Below, piece by piece: positions 53,654-62,858 of a DNA stretch of 64,000 nucleotides. The DNA is from an uncultured bacterium. GTDB lineage: Bacteria > Planctomycetota > GCA-002687715. Made by a program: the position numbers and the translations under genes. Under the pieces are notes generated by a model, which was given only the letters and a program-made list of their open reading frames with translations, searched no databases and had not been told where the DNA came from. The stretch spans positions 44,690-108,689 of the forward strand of contig CADEGH010000018.1 in NCBI GenBank assembly GCA_902826835.1, in the 5' to 3' direction. The first letter of the stretch is position 1, and each line of letters starts with the position of its first letter.

Positions 53654-54721
53654 TCAATCGGTCTTGGGCCCAAGACGCAGGCGATCCCACTCGGCACGAA
53701 ACGGGCCATCCGCGGCGAGAAAATTGGTGTTCAGGCGCCGCAACCGGTCCAGCTCGCTCCGGAGTTTCGAGTCCGCCCTCTGGACACGCAGCAGTTCGCA
53801 CCACATTTTCCCCCGTCGCAGACTCCGCGGCGTGAGGCGGGTGGCTTGCCCGAGCCGGTCGGAGGCGAGATCAACCTTGGCCCCCTTCCCGAAGGGTCGT
53901 CCGTCCGGCGCCAGCGCCGCCCCGAGCCCAGCTACCTCCAAGAGATGGGCGTGGGCTTCCGGGCTCGGAGGCTGCTTCAGAGCCAGTTGCGCTCGCTCTT
54001 CCACTTCCCGCAGCCGTCCGCACGCAAGTCTCAGTTCCAAGAAGCGCGGTAGGACCGAGGCATCCTCCAGGTAGGGCTCGAGCGCGCGGGCCGCCTCCCG
54101 CAACTTTCCGAAACTTCGCCATTTGCCGGCCCGAAATAGGGCCTGGTCACGCGGCGAGGGGGCGGGCGCGGACGGTCGATCGAGCGGATCGGCGGCTCGC
54201 ACGTGTTCGATCACGTAGCGCGCCGCCAGTTGATCCGGGCTCCTCACGAACAGCGCCAGTTGTCCCTGACGGTCCAGAGCATCGAGGGAGTCACTCCCCG
54301 GCCAGACCTCCAGGCTCAGGAATCGAAACTCCCGGAGCCACGCCTCCGCCTCCTCGAAGGAAGAGGCGACTCCCACCAGCACGAGGTCCTTTGGGGTCTT
54401 TTCCGGGCCGGCGGCCAGGCGTGTGCCAAAAACCTCAATCGGCGGTTCGATCAGACCCTCGGCGTAAACCACCCGGTCGTCGGAGAGGAGAGGCAAGCCG
54501 CAGGGACGGCACCCGGCGCGCTTCGACTCGGTTTCGTTCCCGCACTGCGGGCAGAAATGCACGATTTGGGTCTGATCGAACAGGTCCAAGAGGGGGTCGA
54601 TCAGAGGTTCGGCACGTCGCCGCTCGGGTGTGCGCTCCTCGAGATCCAAAGGGGCCCCGCAGAGAGGACACCGTTTGGCGCCGAGCTTCCAAGTCGAATC
54701 GCACTTCGGGCAGCGGACCAT
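53654..54721 (-). CDS. Zinc-ribbon protein with helical C-terminus
   Basis: About 355 residues from the ATG at 54721; a TTG at 54754 would overlap the divergent gene. There are two CxxC zinc-ribbon pairs at the N-terminus: VRCPKCDSTWKLGAKRCPLC and, after a 45-residue linker, FCPQCGNETESKRAGCRPC. A middle domain (about 110-190) resembles a small alpha/beta fold like DUF2007 signal-transducing domains (LVLVGVASSFEEAEAWLREF). The C-terminal 160 residues are helical repeats. It has no signal peptide, so it is probably cytosolic. It is divergent from the TMTC-like gene with a 20-base gap. Confidence 0.6.
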   Translation of the reverse strand: MVRCPKCDSTWKLGAKRCPLCGAPLDLEERTPERRRAEPLIDPLLDLFDQTQIVHFCPQCGNETESKRAGCRPCGLPLLSDDRVVYAEGLIEPPIEVFGTRLAAGPEKTPKDLVLVGVASSFEEAEAWLREFRFLSLEVWPGSDSLDALDRQGQLALFVRSPDQLAARYVIEHVRAADPLDRPSAPAPSPRDQALFRAGKWRSFGKLREAARALEPYLEDASVLPRFLELRLACGRLREVEERAQLALKQPPSPEAHAHLLEVAGLGAALAPDGRPFGKGAKVDLASDRLGQATRLTPRSLRRGKMWCELLRVQRADSKLRSELDRLRRLNTNFLAADGPFRAEWDRLRLGPKTD

Positions 54722-54741
54722 GTCGGAGATGATGCGGAGCG

Positions 54742-56838
54742 ATGGACCCAACAAAACCCCCGATCCAAGGATCGCCGCCGAGCCTGGCCCTCCAATTCGC
54801 CATCGGGCTCCTGCTCCTCTTCGCGACCACCCTGGCTTCGCTCCCGGCGCTGGCCGGGGAATGGGTGCGGGACGACGTCCTGTACGTCATCGCCAACGCG
54901 CCGGTGACCTCTCCCACTCCCGCCGCGGAGTACTGGACCCGGCCGTTCCAGCCGGAGTCCGATCTCGGACTCTGGCGACCCATCACGACCCTGTCGTTGC
55001 GACTGGATTTCCTCCTCAGTCACCACTGGTTCGGGCACGGCTTGGACTCCCGGATCTTCCACGTCACCAACGTGCTGTGGACCACCGTAGCCGGACTCTT
55101 GCTTGCGGCTCTGCTGCGTCGACTCGGGGCCCAACCAATCGCAGCCGCGGTTGCGGGCGCGCTCTACTGCGTCCTGGCCGGAAAGAGTGAGGCCCTGCTT
55201 TGGGTCAGCGGACGCGCGGAGGTCCTCATGACGGCCTTCGCGCTGCTGGCGCTGGTTGCGGCATCGGGGCGCAGTCTCGCAAGCGCAGGCCTCGCGACGG
55301 TCGCCGCCGGCCTCGCGGCCGCATCCAAAGAACAGGGCTTCTTGGTCCCGCTGCTCATCCTCGCCTGGCCACGCCCCTGGAAACACCGGCTTCTCATGGG
55401 ATTGGGCCCGGGGCTTCTGCTCGTCGGCTTGTTCGCCCTCCGCTCGATGGCTCTAGGGGGGGCACTTGGTCCTGGCGGAGCGAACCAGGTCTTGGCCGAC
55501 GCCACCTTGCTTGAGCGCGCCAAGGCCGCCCTGGGGTGGTTCGGCGACGCGATACGCCTACTCGTTTTTCCCCATCCTCTCCTGAACGAGTACGACGAAC
55601 CGAGTCGGAGTGCGCTGGCGGCGTGGCCGTGGCTCGGCGTCGCCTGCGGGGTCGGTCTCGTCTATCTGGCCATCCGGCATCCGCGCGCCCGCTTCGGTCT
55701 CGCCATTCTGGTGGCCCCGCTCATTCCGGTTCTCAATCTCCTCTACCGGACCGGGGAGCCGTTTGCCGAGCGGTTCTTGGCCTTGCCCGCGGCCGGCTTT
55801 GTGCTCGTCCTCTCGCGGTTCCTGCGGCAAAGCTCCGCGCGATGGCCGGTGTGGCTCCTGTTGGTCCTTGCTCTGGGACATGGATGGAGGACTCATCACC
55901 GGGCCTACGACTTCCGCACCGAAGAGAACCTCGCTCGGGCGCAGCTCCTCGACGCTCCGAACTCAGCCGGAGGTCAGGTGCTCTTCGGCAAAGCCCTGCT
56001 CATGAGCGCGGAGGACATGGAGAGCACCGACGACTTCGGGCGCCGCGAACGGCGGGCCGCGGCGCGAGTCGCCTTCGAAACCGCGCACCAGCTCCGGCCC
56101 GACTCGGCGCTGTTCGCCCTGAATTTGGCCCAATTCTGCATGGAGGAGGCTCGCCCTCGCGACCCTCAAGGCAGCTTCGATTGGGCGCTTCTGAAGGTGG
56201 CCGAGGACGCGGCGGAAAACGCCGCCATCGCGGACGCCCGACTCGCTGAGCCCTGGCTCTTGCGAGCCCAAATCGCGCTGGCTCGAGGGCAAAAGCCGGT
56301 CGCCCTCGGCCACTTGGAGCGCGCGATCGCGAACGACTCGCGCGCCCTGGGCGCCCATCTGTTCCGCATCAGCCTTTTGGACTCCGCAACCCCAGCCAGT
56401 GCCCAGGCGCGCCAGGCCTTTCTCCAGGTCGTCGAGCGCCTCCGCGAGACCCGACCGTTCGACGGCAAACTCGCGCTGCTCCTCGCCCAAGCCCGGCTTT
56501 GGAACGGAGATCAGCAGGGTGCCCGCGCGGCGGCTGCTTCAGCCACCGCCGTCGCGCGGGCCCCCCACCAAATCGCCGAGACCGCCCTGAAACGGGCCGA
56601 CCTGGAGCGGGCGACCGGTCGTGAATCCGAAGCGCGGGCAATCCTGCAAGCCGCACATGACCGCTTGATGGAACTACGAGGGGCCGCAGTGGTGCGGTTC
56701 GACCTCGAACTCGCACTGTCCGCCGTCCTCCGCGCGCGGGGGGATCTGGACGGGAGCCGCGCCGCGTACGTGCAGGCGCGCGAATGGGCCACGACACCGG
56801 ATCAGCATCGCCGCTTGCGCACGATCACGCCGCCCTGA
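54742..56838 (+). CDS. Second TMTC-like multi-pass membrane protein with TPR tail
   Basis: A 698-residue protein with an N-terminal half of about 9 transmembrane helices and TPR-like helices from about 395 to the end. The acidic motif in the first extracytoplasmic loop is WVRDDVLYV (D44, D45) and the later loop reads LAGKSEALLWVSGRAEVLM, equivalent to the VESVAWVSGRKDQVS block of the gene at 14216-17122. The two proteins are paralogous in layout but differ in length. It lies next to no pilus gene. A role in protein glycosylation is inferred from the family. Confidence 0.7.
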   Translation: MDPTKPPIQGSPPSLALQFAIGLLLLFATTLASLPALAGEWVRDDVLYVIANAPVTSPTPAAEYWTRPFQPESDLGLWRPITTLSLRLDFLLSHHWFGHGLDSRIFHVTNVLWTTVAGLLLAALLRRLGAQPIAAAVAGALYCVLAGKSEALLWVSGRAEVLMTAFALLALVAASGRSLASAGLATVAAGLAAASKEQGFLVPLLILAWPRPWKHRLLMGLGPGLLLVGLFALRSMALGGALGPGGANQVLADATLLERAKAALGWFGDAIRLLVFPHPLLNEYDEPSRSALAAWPWLGVACGVGLVYLAIRHPRARFGLAILVAPLIPVLNLLYRTGEPFAERFLALPAAGFVLVLSRFLRQSSARWPVWLLLVLALGHGWRTHHRAYDFRTEENLARAQLLDAPNSAGGQVLFGKALLMSAEDMESTDDFGRRERRAAARVAFETAHQLRPDSALFALNLAQFCMEEARPRDPQGSFDWALLKVAEDAAENAAIADARLAEPWLLRAQIALARGQKPVALGHLERAIANDSRALGAHLFRISLLDSATPASAQARQAFLQVVERLRETRPFDGKLALLLAQARLWNGDQQGARAAAASATAVARAPHQIAETALKRADLERATGRESEARAILQAAHDRLMELRGAAVVRFDLELALSAVLRARGDLDGSRAAYVQAREWATTPDQHRRLRTITPP

Positions 56839-56853
56839 GCTAGGCGGCGAGAG

Positions 56854-57252
56854 TCAGCTCTTCGGCGTGAGCCGCGCTACGATGTCGATCTCGACCCGGG
56901 CCCCCTTGGGGAGGGCGGCGACCTGCACCGTCGAACGCGCTGGTGTGTGCCCGTCGAAGAAGCGCCCGTAGATCTCGTTCATGGCGGCGAAGTCCGAAAG
57001 ATCCGCGAGGAACACGGTGCACTTCAGCACCTCGCGCGGGGACGATCCCGCCGCGAGCAGAACCGCCGCGAGGTTGGCAAGCACACGCTCCGTTTCGGCG
57101 ACGATGCCACCCGTCACCAGAGTTTGAGTCACCGGAGAGAGGCCGATCTGCCCGCTCGTGTACACGTAGCCGTCGGCGATCACCGCTTGGGCGTAGGGCC
57201 CGATCGCGGCCGGGGCGGACGTGGTCTTGACGAGGTCGATCGTGGATTTCAT
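56854..57252 (-). CDS. ridA: RidA family enamine/imine deaminase
   Basis: A 132-residue protein with the YjgF/YER057c/UK114 fold. IGPYAQAVIADGYVYTSGQ is the N-terminal signature, and TPARSTVQVAALPKGARVEI carries the conserved arginine that binds the substrate carboxylate. RidA trimers hydrolyse reactive 2-aminoacrylate and related imines made by PLP enzymes. The length is standard. It overlaps the coaD stop by ATGA, so the two genes share a transcript. Confidence 0.95.
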   Translation of the reverse strand: MKSTIDLVKTTSAPAAIGPYAQAVIADGYVYTSGQIGLSPVTQTLVTGGIVAETERVLANLAAVLLAAGSSPREVLKCTVFLADLSDFAAMNEIYGRFFDGHTPARSTVQVAALPKGARVEIDIVARLTPKS

Positions 57253-57746
57253 GCGCTGGATTCCCGGGCGAGATGCTGTCGAATGGACTCCGCCACGTTG
57301 GCGGTCACAAAAGAGTCGAGGGGCCCCCCGCCCCTGGCGATTTCCTTGACCAGTCGGCTGGAAATCATGAGGTGCTCGGGGGCGGAAAACAGGCAGACGG
57401 TTTCGATGTGCGGCGCGAGGCGGCGGTTCGCGAGGGCCATCACCGATTCGCCCTCGGCGTCCTGACCCTGGCGGATCCCCCGGACCAAAATCCCGATGCG
57501 GCGGGCATCGCAGAAGTCCACGACGAGCCCCTCCAAGACCTCCGCCGTGACCCGCCCGGAGAGCTCGCCGAGTTCGGCGGCGAGCATGGCCACCCGCTCC
57601 GCGGCGGTGAACCAGGGGCGTTTGTCGGCGTTGGTTCCGACCGCGATCACCACCCGATCGAAGAGGTTGGCCGCCCGCCGGATGAGATCGAGGTGGCCTC
57701 GGGTGACCGGATCAAAACTGCCCGCAAAACATGCCGATCGAGACAC
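57249..57746 (-). CDS. coaD: Phosphopantetheine adenylyltransferase
   Basis: A 165-residue enzyme from the GTG at 57746, with GGAGGGAGAA upstream; in-frame starts further upstream are less likely. The nucleotidyltransferase motif is GSFDPVTRGHLDLI (TxGH form as RGH) and the later motif ISSRLVKEIA replaces ISSTLVRE. It converts phosphopantetheine and ATP to dephospho-CoA, the fourth step of coenzyme A synthesis. Length is standard for CoaD. It is divergent from metG and overlaps ridA. Confidence 0.95.
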   Translation of the reverse strand: MSRSACFAGSFDPVTRGHLDLIRRAANLFDRVVIAVGTNADKRPWFTAAERVAMLAAELGELSGRVTAEVLEGLVVDFCDARRIGILVRGIRQGQDAEGESVMALANRRLAPHIETVCLFSAPEHLMISSRLVKEIARGGGPLDSFVTANVAESIRQHLARESSA

Positions 57747-57943
57747 GAGGTTCTCCCTCCCGAGCGGATGGACCAACGGGTGCACCCGGGATGGACCAGC
57801 ATAGCGCGGGACCCACTCCCCACGTCGCGAACCGCGAAAAGGGCTGCGCCTCTTCCGCCCATCTCGGTCGAAGCCCGCTGTTAACTTCGGGGATCGCGCA
57901 GGAATCCCGCTTCGGGCGTTCCCGGGACGCGAGGACGAGCGCC

Positions 57944-59470
57944 GTGCGATATTACTTGACCTGCGCGATCGATTATGTGAACTCCAAGCCCCACTTGGGC
58001 ACGGCGTACGAAAAGATCACCGCCGACGTGATCGCGCGCTACCAGCGAGCCCTGGGGAAAGACGTGCTCTTCCTCATGGGCAACGACGAACACAGCGTCA
58101 AGGTGGCGCAGGCGGCGAAGGAGCGCGGCCTCTCTCCCCTCGCCTGGTGCGACCAGATGGAGGCCGCGTTCAAGGCCGCCTGGACCGCGCTCGACGTCGC
58201 CCCCACCGATTTCATCCGCACCAGCGAGGAGCGCCACAAAGTCGCGGTGCGCGCGATGATCGAGCGGATCGAAAAGAAGGGGGATCTCTTCCAGAAGGAC
58301 TATGAAGGCTGGTATTGCGTTGGCTGCGAGGCCTTCAAACGTCCGGAGGATCTCCAGGAAGGGAAGTGCCCCGAGCACACGAACCGCACTCCGCAGTGGC
58401 TGAAGGAGCGGAACTGGTTCTTCAATCTCCAGCGCTACCGCGACCCCCTCCAGGAATGGTTCGCGAGTCATCCCCAATTCTTGCGCCCGGAATCGCGGCG
58501 CAACGAACTCGGCAACGTGCTGGAGGGCGGACTCCAGGACATTTCCGTGTCCCGCTCGAGCGTTGATTGGGGAATTACATTCCCCAATGACCCGACCCAG
58601 GTGGTCTACGTTTGGTTCGACGCGCTCATCAATTACGTGTCCGCCACGGGTTGGCCCCACGACGAAGCGAAATTCGCCCGCTATTGGCCCGCCGACGTGC
58701 ACCTCGTCGGCAAGGACATCACCCGTTTCCACGCCGTGATTTGGCCCGCCATGCTGATGGCCGCGGGGCTCGAACCGCCGAAGGCGGTCTTTGGTCACGG
58801 ATTCGTGAATATGGCGGGCGGGCGTATGAGCAAAGACGCCGGCCGCGTCACCGATCCTTTGGAGCTCGCACGAATCTACGGCGCCGATGCCATCCGCTAC
58901 TACCTCTGCGCCGAAGCTCCGTTCGGACAGGATCTGGAGTGGAGCGAGGAGCGCTTGCACGCCCGCATCAACGGAGACCTCGCCAATGCGCTCGGCAACC
59001 TGGCCTCGCGCACCCTCGGCATGATCGAGCGTTATCGACAGGGGTCGGTGGGCCCGAGGCCCGCCGCGTCGGCCCTGCTCGCCGAGGTGGCGGCCGCGCT
59101 GCCGCAGTATCGAGCCGCGATGGACGACCTCGACCTGCGAGGCGGACTGCGCACCGCGATGGATCTGGTCGCCAAAGCCAATCTGCACATCGACCGAACC
59201 CAGCCGTTTGTGCTCGCGAAGGACCCGAGTCGCGCGGGTGACCTGCAGATCGTTCTCGCCGAAGTGGCGAATCTCCTCGTAGTTGTCTCGAGGATGCTCT
59301 TCCCTTTCATGCCCAAGAAGAGCGCAGCCTTGCACCAAATGTTGACCGGACACGATCTCTCCGAATCGAACGCGATCGCCACCGCGCACGACGCCGGAAT
59401 CGCGGCGGACCGGATCGTGGCCAAGGGCGCGGGTTTGTTTCCCAGACTTGATCCGAAGGCTCCGGCCTAG
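57944..59470 (+). CDS. metG: Methionyl-tRNA synthetase
   Basis: A 508-residue enzyme from the GTG at 57944, with GAGGA 8 bases upstream. The HIGH motif is HLGT at about 17-20 in YVNSKPHLGTAYEKI. The zinc knuckle is CVGCEAF...GKCPEH, a single-site form. The KMSKS motif is RMSKD in GGRMSKDAGRVTDP, keeping the catalytic MSK core. VYVWFDALINYVSATGW and VHLVGKDITRFHAVIWPA are further family landmarks. There is no C-terminal tRNA-binding EMAP domain, so this is the short form of the enzyme. Confidence 0.95.
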   Translation: MRYYLTCAIDYVNSKPHLGTAYEKITADVIARYQRALGKDVLFLMGNDEHSVKVAQAAKERGLSPLAWCDQMEAAFKAAWTALDVAPTDFIRTSEERHKVAVRAMIERIEKKGDLFQKDYEGWYCVGCEAFKRPEDLQEGKCPEHTNRTPQWLKERNWFFNLQRYRDPLQEWFASHPQFLRPESRRNELGNVLEGGLQDISVSRSSVDWGITFPNDPTQVVYVWFDALINYVSATGWPHDEAKFARYWPADVHLVGKDITRFHAVIWPAMLMAAGLEPPKAVFGHGFVNMAGGRMSKDAGRVTDPLELARIYGADAIRYYLCAEAPFGQDLEWSEERLHARINGDLANALGNLASRTLGMIERYRQGSVGPRPAASALLAEVAAALPQYRAAMDDLDLRGGLRTAMDLVAKANLHIDRTQPFVLAKDPSRAGDLQIVLAEVANLLVVVSRMLFPFMPKKSAALHQMLTGHDLSESNAIATAHDAGIAADRIVAKGAGLFPRLDPKAPA

Positions 59471-59479
59471 CCCCCCGCC

Positions 59480-61510
59480 GTGCGCTGGCCCCGCGGCATC
59501 TTCGTCAAGCTCGTGCTGGTCTTTCTTTTGATCGGCCTCCTCCCCTTCGCCATCATCGGGACCATCACCTACCACAAGGCGAAGGAGCGGATGACCGATA
59601 CGGTCGTCGAGTACTGGCTCGTCCGCATCGCCCGCGAGACCGCGGTGGCTCTCGACCGCGAAGTGAGCGAGATGCGCGGTCTCGTGCGGTCCTGGGCCGA
59701 CGACGGATTCTTGGCGGGGATGCTCGGGGAGCGCGAGCCGGATCCGTCCCGGGCCGACCTGAATGCGTCGGCGCTCGCCGAGTTCCTGGCTACGCGACTG
59801 AACTACCGCGAGGACTTGGATCTTCTCCTCCTTCTTGGGGGCGACGGGAAGATCCTCGCGGAGAGTTGGAACGACGCCGGGGTTTCCTCCAAGCTTCGCC
59901 CCGCCCGCCTCTTGGGACTCCGCATCGACGAGATCGTGGCGACCGAAGAGAGTGGCTGGTTGCTTTCCGCCCTGGATCCGACCGCGGAGTCGCTCCGCCA
60001 AAAGCGGGTGCCGGTGTCCAGCCGCGATTGGCACGTTTCTCCCCTCGTTCAGTTGGCCAAGAACGAATTGCCGTGGCGGCCCGAAGAGGGCTATCCCAAA
60101 CTCGAGGGTGCTTACTCCCTGGGGTTTGCCGCTTCGATCCTCGACCACAATCGCAAGTCGGCGGTGGGAGCGCTGGTCGCGATCTTCAATTGGTCCAAGG
60201 TGCATGACGTCCTCGACCAAGTCGGGCAGCGGTTCGGCGACCCCGATGACCAGCGCACCGGGAATGTCCGTTACGGATCGGGATATCCGTTCCTGTTCGC
60301 GCAGGACGGGGACACCGTCATCGGGCACCACTATCGCGTGAATTTGGGCACGAGCCTCGCCCGGGATCACAACCTGCCATCGTTTCGGGAACGAATGTTG
60401 GCGGAGTCCTACGGAGCTTACCGCTACGAATACCCGCTCGGGACGCAGAAGATCTCCGGCTTTGCTCACACTGCTCCCCCGCTGCGCGAAGGCTTCGGAT
60501 GGGTGGTGGGCGTGGGCATCAATCACGACCAGATCTACGCCGATGTCCGCGGCCTGTTCGAATTCCTCGTCGCCGCCGCGCTCCTGATTGCCGGATTTGT
60601 CATCCTGCTCGCCGCCGTGTTCAGTCATCGCCTGACGGAACCGATCACGCGCCTCATCGCCTACACGGAAGAAGTCGCGCGCGGCAATCTCGATGCCCGC
60701 GTGGATATCCGCACCAAGGACGAAATCGCCGTGCTCGCCGATTCGTTCAATCGGATGGCGGAGGACGTGAAAGAAACCAACCGGCGCCTCATCAAAGCCG
60801 AAAAGGACGCGGCCTGGAAGGAGATGGCGCGCCAGGTCGCCCACGAGATCAAGAATCCCCTCACTCCGATCGTGCTCTCCGCCCAACAGCTCCGGCAGGC
60901 GTGGGCCGATCGGCATCATCGCTTCGACGAAATCCTGAAGGACGGCGTCGCCACCATCATCGACCAGTCCGAAGCTCTGCGCAAAATCGCCGCCGACTTC
61001 GGCGCGTTTGCGACCTTCGCCAAGCGCGAACCTCGCGAAGAGTCGGCCAAAGCCCTCGTTCGCGCTGCTTACGACAGTTACCGAGCCCGTTCGGAGGGAA
61101 GCCGCATCAAACTCGAACTCGACGACCGCCTTCCCGAAGGCGTCCGAATCCTCGTCGACTCGAGCGAAATGAAACGAGTCTTCCTCAATCTTCTCAACAA
61201 CGCCTTCGAAGCCCTCGAGGCCCAGGGCGGCACCGTCACTCTCCGGGCCACCCGGGAGTCCGGTCCCGTCGGCCCCGAAGCCCACATCGCCATCGCCGAC
61301 GACGGCCCGGGCATTGCCCCCGAGGTTCGCTCCCGCCTCTTCGAACCCTACTTCAGCACCCGCACCCAAGGCACCGGCTTAGGCCTCGCCATCTGCAAAC
61401 GCATCATCGAAGAGAGTGGCGGCCGCATCCACGTCACCAGCGAACCCAACTCCGGCGCCACCTTCACCCTCGCCCTCCCCGCCCTCATCGATCCCCCCAC
61501 CCCAATCTGA
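59480..61510 (+). CDS. NtrY-like sensor histidine kinase
   Basis: A 676-residue membrane kinase from the GTG at 59480, 9 bases after metG. TM1 is at about 9-30 (VKLVLVFLLIGLLPFAIIG), a large Cache-like sensor domain lies between, and TM2 is at about 365-390. A HAMP linker follows (LTEPITRLIAYTEEVARGNL), then the H-box with phospho-acceptor histidine in MARQVAHEIKNPLTPI. The ATP-binding domain has N-box FLNLLNNAFEALE, G1 IADDGPGIAP, F-box FEPYFSTR and G2 TGLGLAICKRII. The APxxxxHEIKNPLTPI type is that of NtrY, which usually pairs with an NtrC-type sigma54 activator. No response regulator gene is adjacent. Confidence 0.9.
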   Translation: MRWPRGIFVKLVLVFLLIGLLPFAIIGTITYHKAKERMTDTVVEYWLVRIARETAVALDREVSEMRGLVRSWADDGFLAGMLGEREPDPSRADLNASALAEFLATRLNYREDLDLLLLLGGDGKILAESWNDAGVSSKLRPARLLGLRIDEIVATEESGWLLSALDPTAESLRQKRVPVSSRDWHVSPLVQLAKNELPWRPEEGYPKLEGAYSLGFAASILDHNRKSAVGALVAIFNWSKVHDVLDQVGQRFGDPDDQRTGNVRYGSGYPFLFAQDGDTVIGHHYRVNLGTSLARDHNLPSFRERMLAESYGAYRYEYPLGTQKISGFAHTAPPLREGFGWVVGVGINHDQIYADVRGLFEFLVAAALLIAGFVILLAAVFSHRLTEPITRLIAYTEEVARGNLDARVDIRTKDEIAVLADSFNRMAEDVKETNRRLIKAEKDAAWKEMARQVAHEIKNPLTPIVLSAQQLRQAWADRHHRFDEILKDGVATIIDQSEALRKIAADFGAFATFAKREPREESAKALVRAAYDSYRARSEGSRIKLELDDRLPEGVRILVDSSEMKRVFLNLLNNAFEALEAQGGTVTLRATRESGPVGPEAHIAIADDGPGIAPEVRSRLFEPYFSTRTQGTGLGLAICKRIIEESGGRIHVTSEPNSGATFTLALPALIDPPTPI

Positions 61511-62025
61511 ACCCGAGCCCCGGTGGCGTGGGTGGGTCGCGTAGCCAAGGCACTCTACCCCAACAGCAGCGGCTACCCCCCTCACTCCTCCCTCAGCGCC
61601 CGCGGGCGAACGATTTACAGATCCTTGGTGCGCGTCCAGCTCAATCGGTATCCGAACGCCGATCCGGGATCGAGACAGATGCCCTGAAGCTTGAGGCGGA
61701 ACGCCAGGGGTCAAGCCTGAAGTTTCCCGGGTTGATATGGCCTAACTCTTTGCGGGATCTCGGTTTCGAGACTCGTCTCGCCGACGTCGTCTGGATACAT
61801 CGAACCCGCAAGGCCCAAGAGATCCAGGGTTTGTCGGACTAACTCACGCGAAGGCTCCCGGAGGGGAACAGCGGAAGCCGTCAGGAGAGCCAGAAATATG
61901 CGGCCCACTTGGTGCAATCATCTCCCCTTCGTTTTTCGTGTCCCCCGCGGAGCTAGGATAATAGGTAACCTCGCTCGGTGGCCAGGTGTCAGACGCCGAG
62001 ACTCTCGCGCCCAAGCCTGAAAATC
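61511..62025. other. Gene-poor gap at the edge of the right-hand island
   Basis: This 515-bp stretch follows the kinase gene and precedes the SecB-like stop codon. Short open frames exist on both strands but none has a recognisable family pattern or ribosome-binding site. No tRNA gene or direct repeat is evident. GC content begins to fall in this gap. Confidence 0.4.
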
Positions 62026-62430
62026 TCAGGGCGCCATGAAATTGAGCGGAGGCATGAACGCACCGCCAATTCCGGCTCGGCGCGCGAGGTCGAATATGTG
62101 CTCTCTTGCGAACCCGTAGAGAATTGCCGGGGCAATCGACTTCTTGGCTTGATCAATGCTGACGTCAGACGGTTCAGATATCGTGAGTGTTGCCGCAAAC
62201 TCGGTCTTGCAGTTCCACAGCTTCGTTCCAGAGCAGATTCCGCTCACCCGAACCCATTGCCGCGCGTCAATGACGGTCGCGTCACCCGAATGTTCTTCAT
62301 ACTCGGTGTCGAGATCAAATTCCAACGAGCGTTCGCCTTCACCCGGTTCCACGAAATGACGTTCAAACTGGCAATTCACCAACCTCACGCCACTGATGCG
62401 AAGTCCTCGAGTCTCGGGAGGGCGACTCAT
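62026..62430 (-). CDS. SecB-like chaperone
   Basis: A 134-residue protein from the ATG at 62430 (ATGA overlap with the preceding gene). The C-terminal half matches SecB closely in pattern: IAPAILYGFAREHIFDLARR aligns with the SecB helix that reads ILFPYARE and is followed by RRAGIGGAFMPPLNFMAP, compared with the SecB ending of a Gly-x-x-P turn and an APVNFDAL strand. N-terminal strands (VRLVNCQFERHF, then LEFDLDTEYEE) also fit. Canonical SecB is about 155 residues with an acidic tail, which is missing here. SecB homologues of this size occur as chaperones in toxin-antitoxin-chaperone modules, which fits the two genes upstream. Confidence 0.75.
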   Translation of the reverse strand: MSRPPETRGLRISGVRLVNCQFERHFVEPGEGERSLEFDLDTEYEEHSGDATVIDARQWVRVSGICSGTKLWNCKTEFAATLTISEPSDVSIDQAKKSIAPAILYGFAREHIFDLARRAGIGGAFMPPLNFMAP

Positions 62431-62858
62431 GCGGCGATGCACCTCTCGCGAAAGCCTCCAAGTGAGAATGGGACATCTGCTTCAACCGGCAAGATGGTCC
62501 ACTTGTCCTCGTTCTCGATCTCTGGATTTGCGCTGTAGGTCGTTGACCGGACCTTGGTGGCGTCGTCAACCCGGGCTTGGGCTGCTGCTACCCGCGATTC
62601 TTGAGGCTTAGCCACCGCATCAGCTACCACCACCAAGAGTTCGGCGAACTCCTCGTTGACCTCCAGCAAGATCTCGTCGACTTTTCGCACCATTCGATAC
62701 AAATTGTCTGGCCAACCCCAAACATAGAGGCAATCTTCCTTGGTGCCTCCCATGTCGGGGTCGCACCCCGGCCCGATTTCCGCCCAGATGCCAACTTGGC
62801 CAAGTCTTGGCGCAACTTGATCCGTGATGATTTTTTTCTGTCGCGCGGTCAAGAGCAT
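62427..62858 (-). CDS. Small protein of unknown function, possible antitoxin
   Basis: A 143-residue protein with a strong ribosome-binding site (GGAGG, 7 bases before the ATG). I do not recognise a family. It has an N-terminal mixed domain (MLLTARQKKIITDQVAPRLG, then DCLYVWGWPDNLYRMVRKVD), an amphipathic helix (EILLEVNEEFAELLVVVAD) and a C-terminal tail with a hydrophobic patch (DKWTILPVEADVPFSLGGF). It overlaps the HEPN-like stop by 10 bases and the SecB-like start by 4. In toxin-antitoxin-chaperone modules the antitoxin lies in this middle place and has a C-terminal hydrophobic chaperone-addiction segment. The tail fits that idea, but this is inference. Confidence 0.55.
   Translation of the reverse strand: MLLTARQKKIITDQVAPRLGQVGIWAEIGPGCDPDMGGTKEDCLYVWGWPDNLYRMVRKVDEILLEVNEEFAELLVVVADAVAKPQESRVAAAQARVDDATKVRSTTYSANPEIENEDKWTILPVEADVPFSLGGFRERCIAA

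Noticed and set aside
57881..61369. A 1,162-codon minus-strand frame
   Set aside because: It runs antisense across both metG and the histidine kinase gene, which have all expected family motifs.
60499..61842. A 447-codon plus-strand frame extending past the kinase stop
   Set aside because: Most of it is an out-of-frame shadow of the kinase. The last 60 codons after 61660 lack any family pattern.
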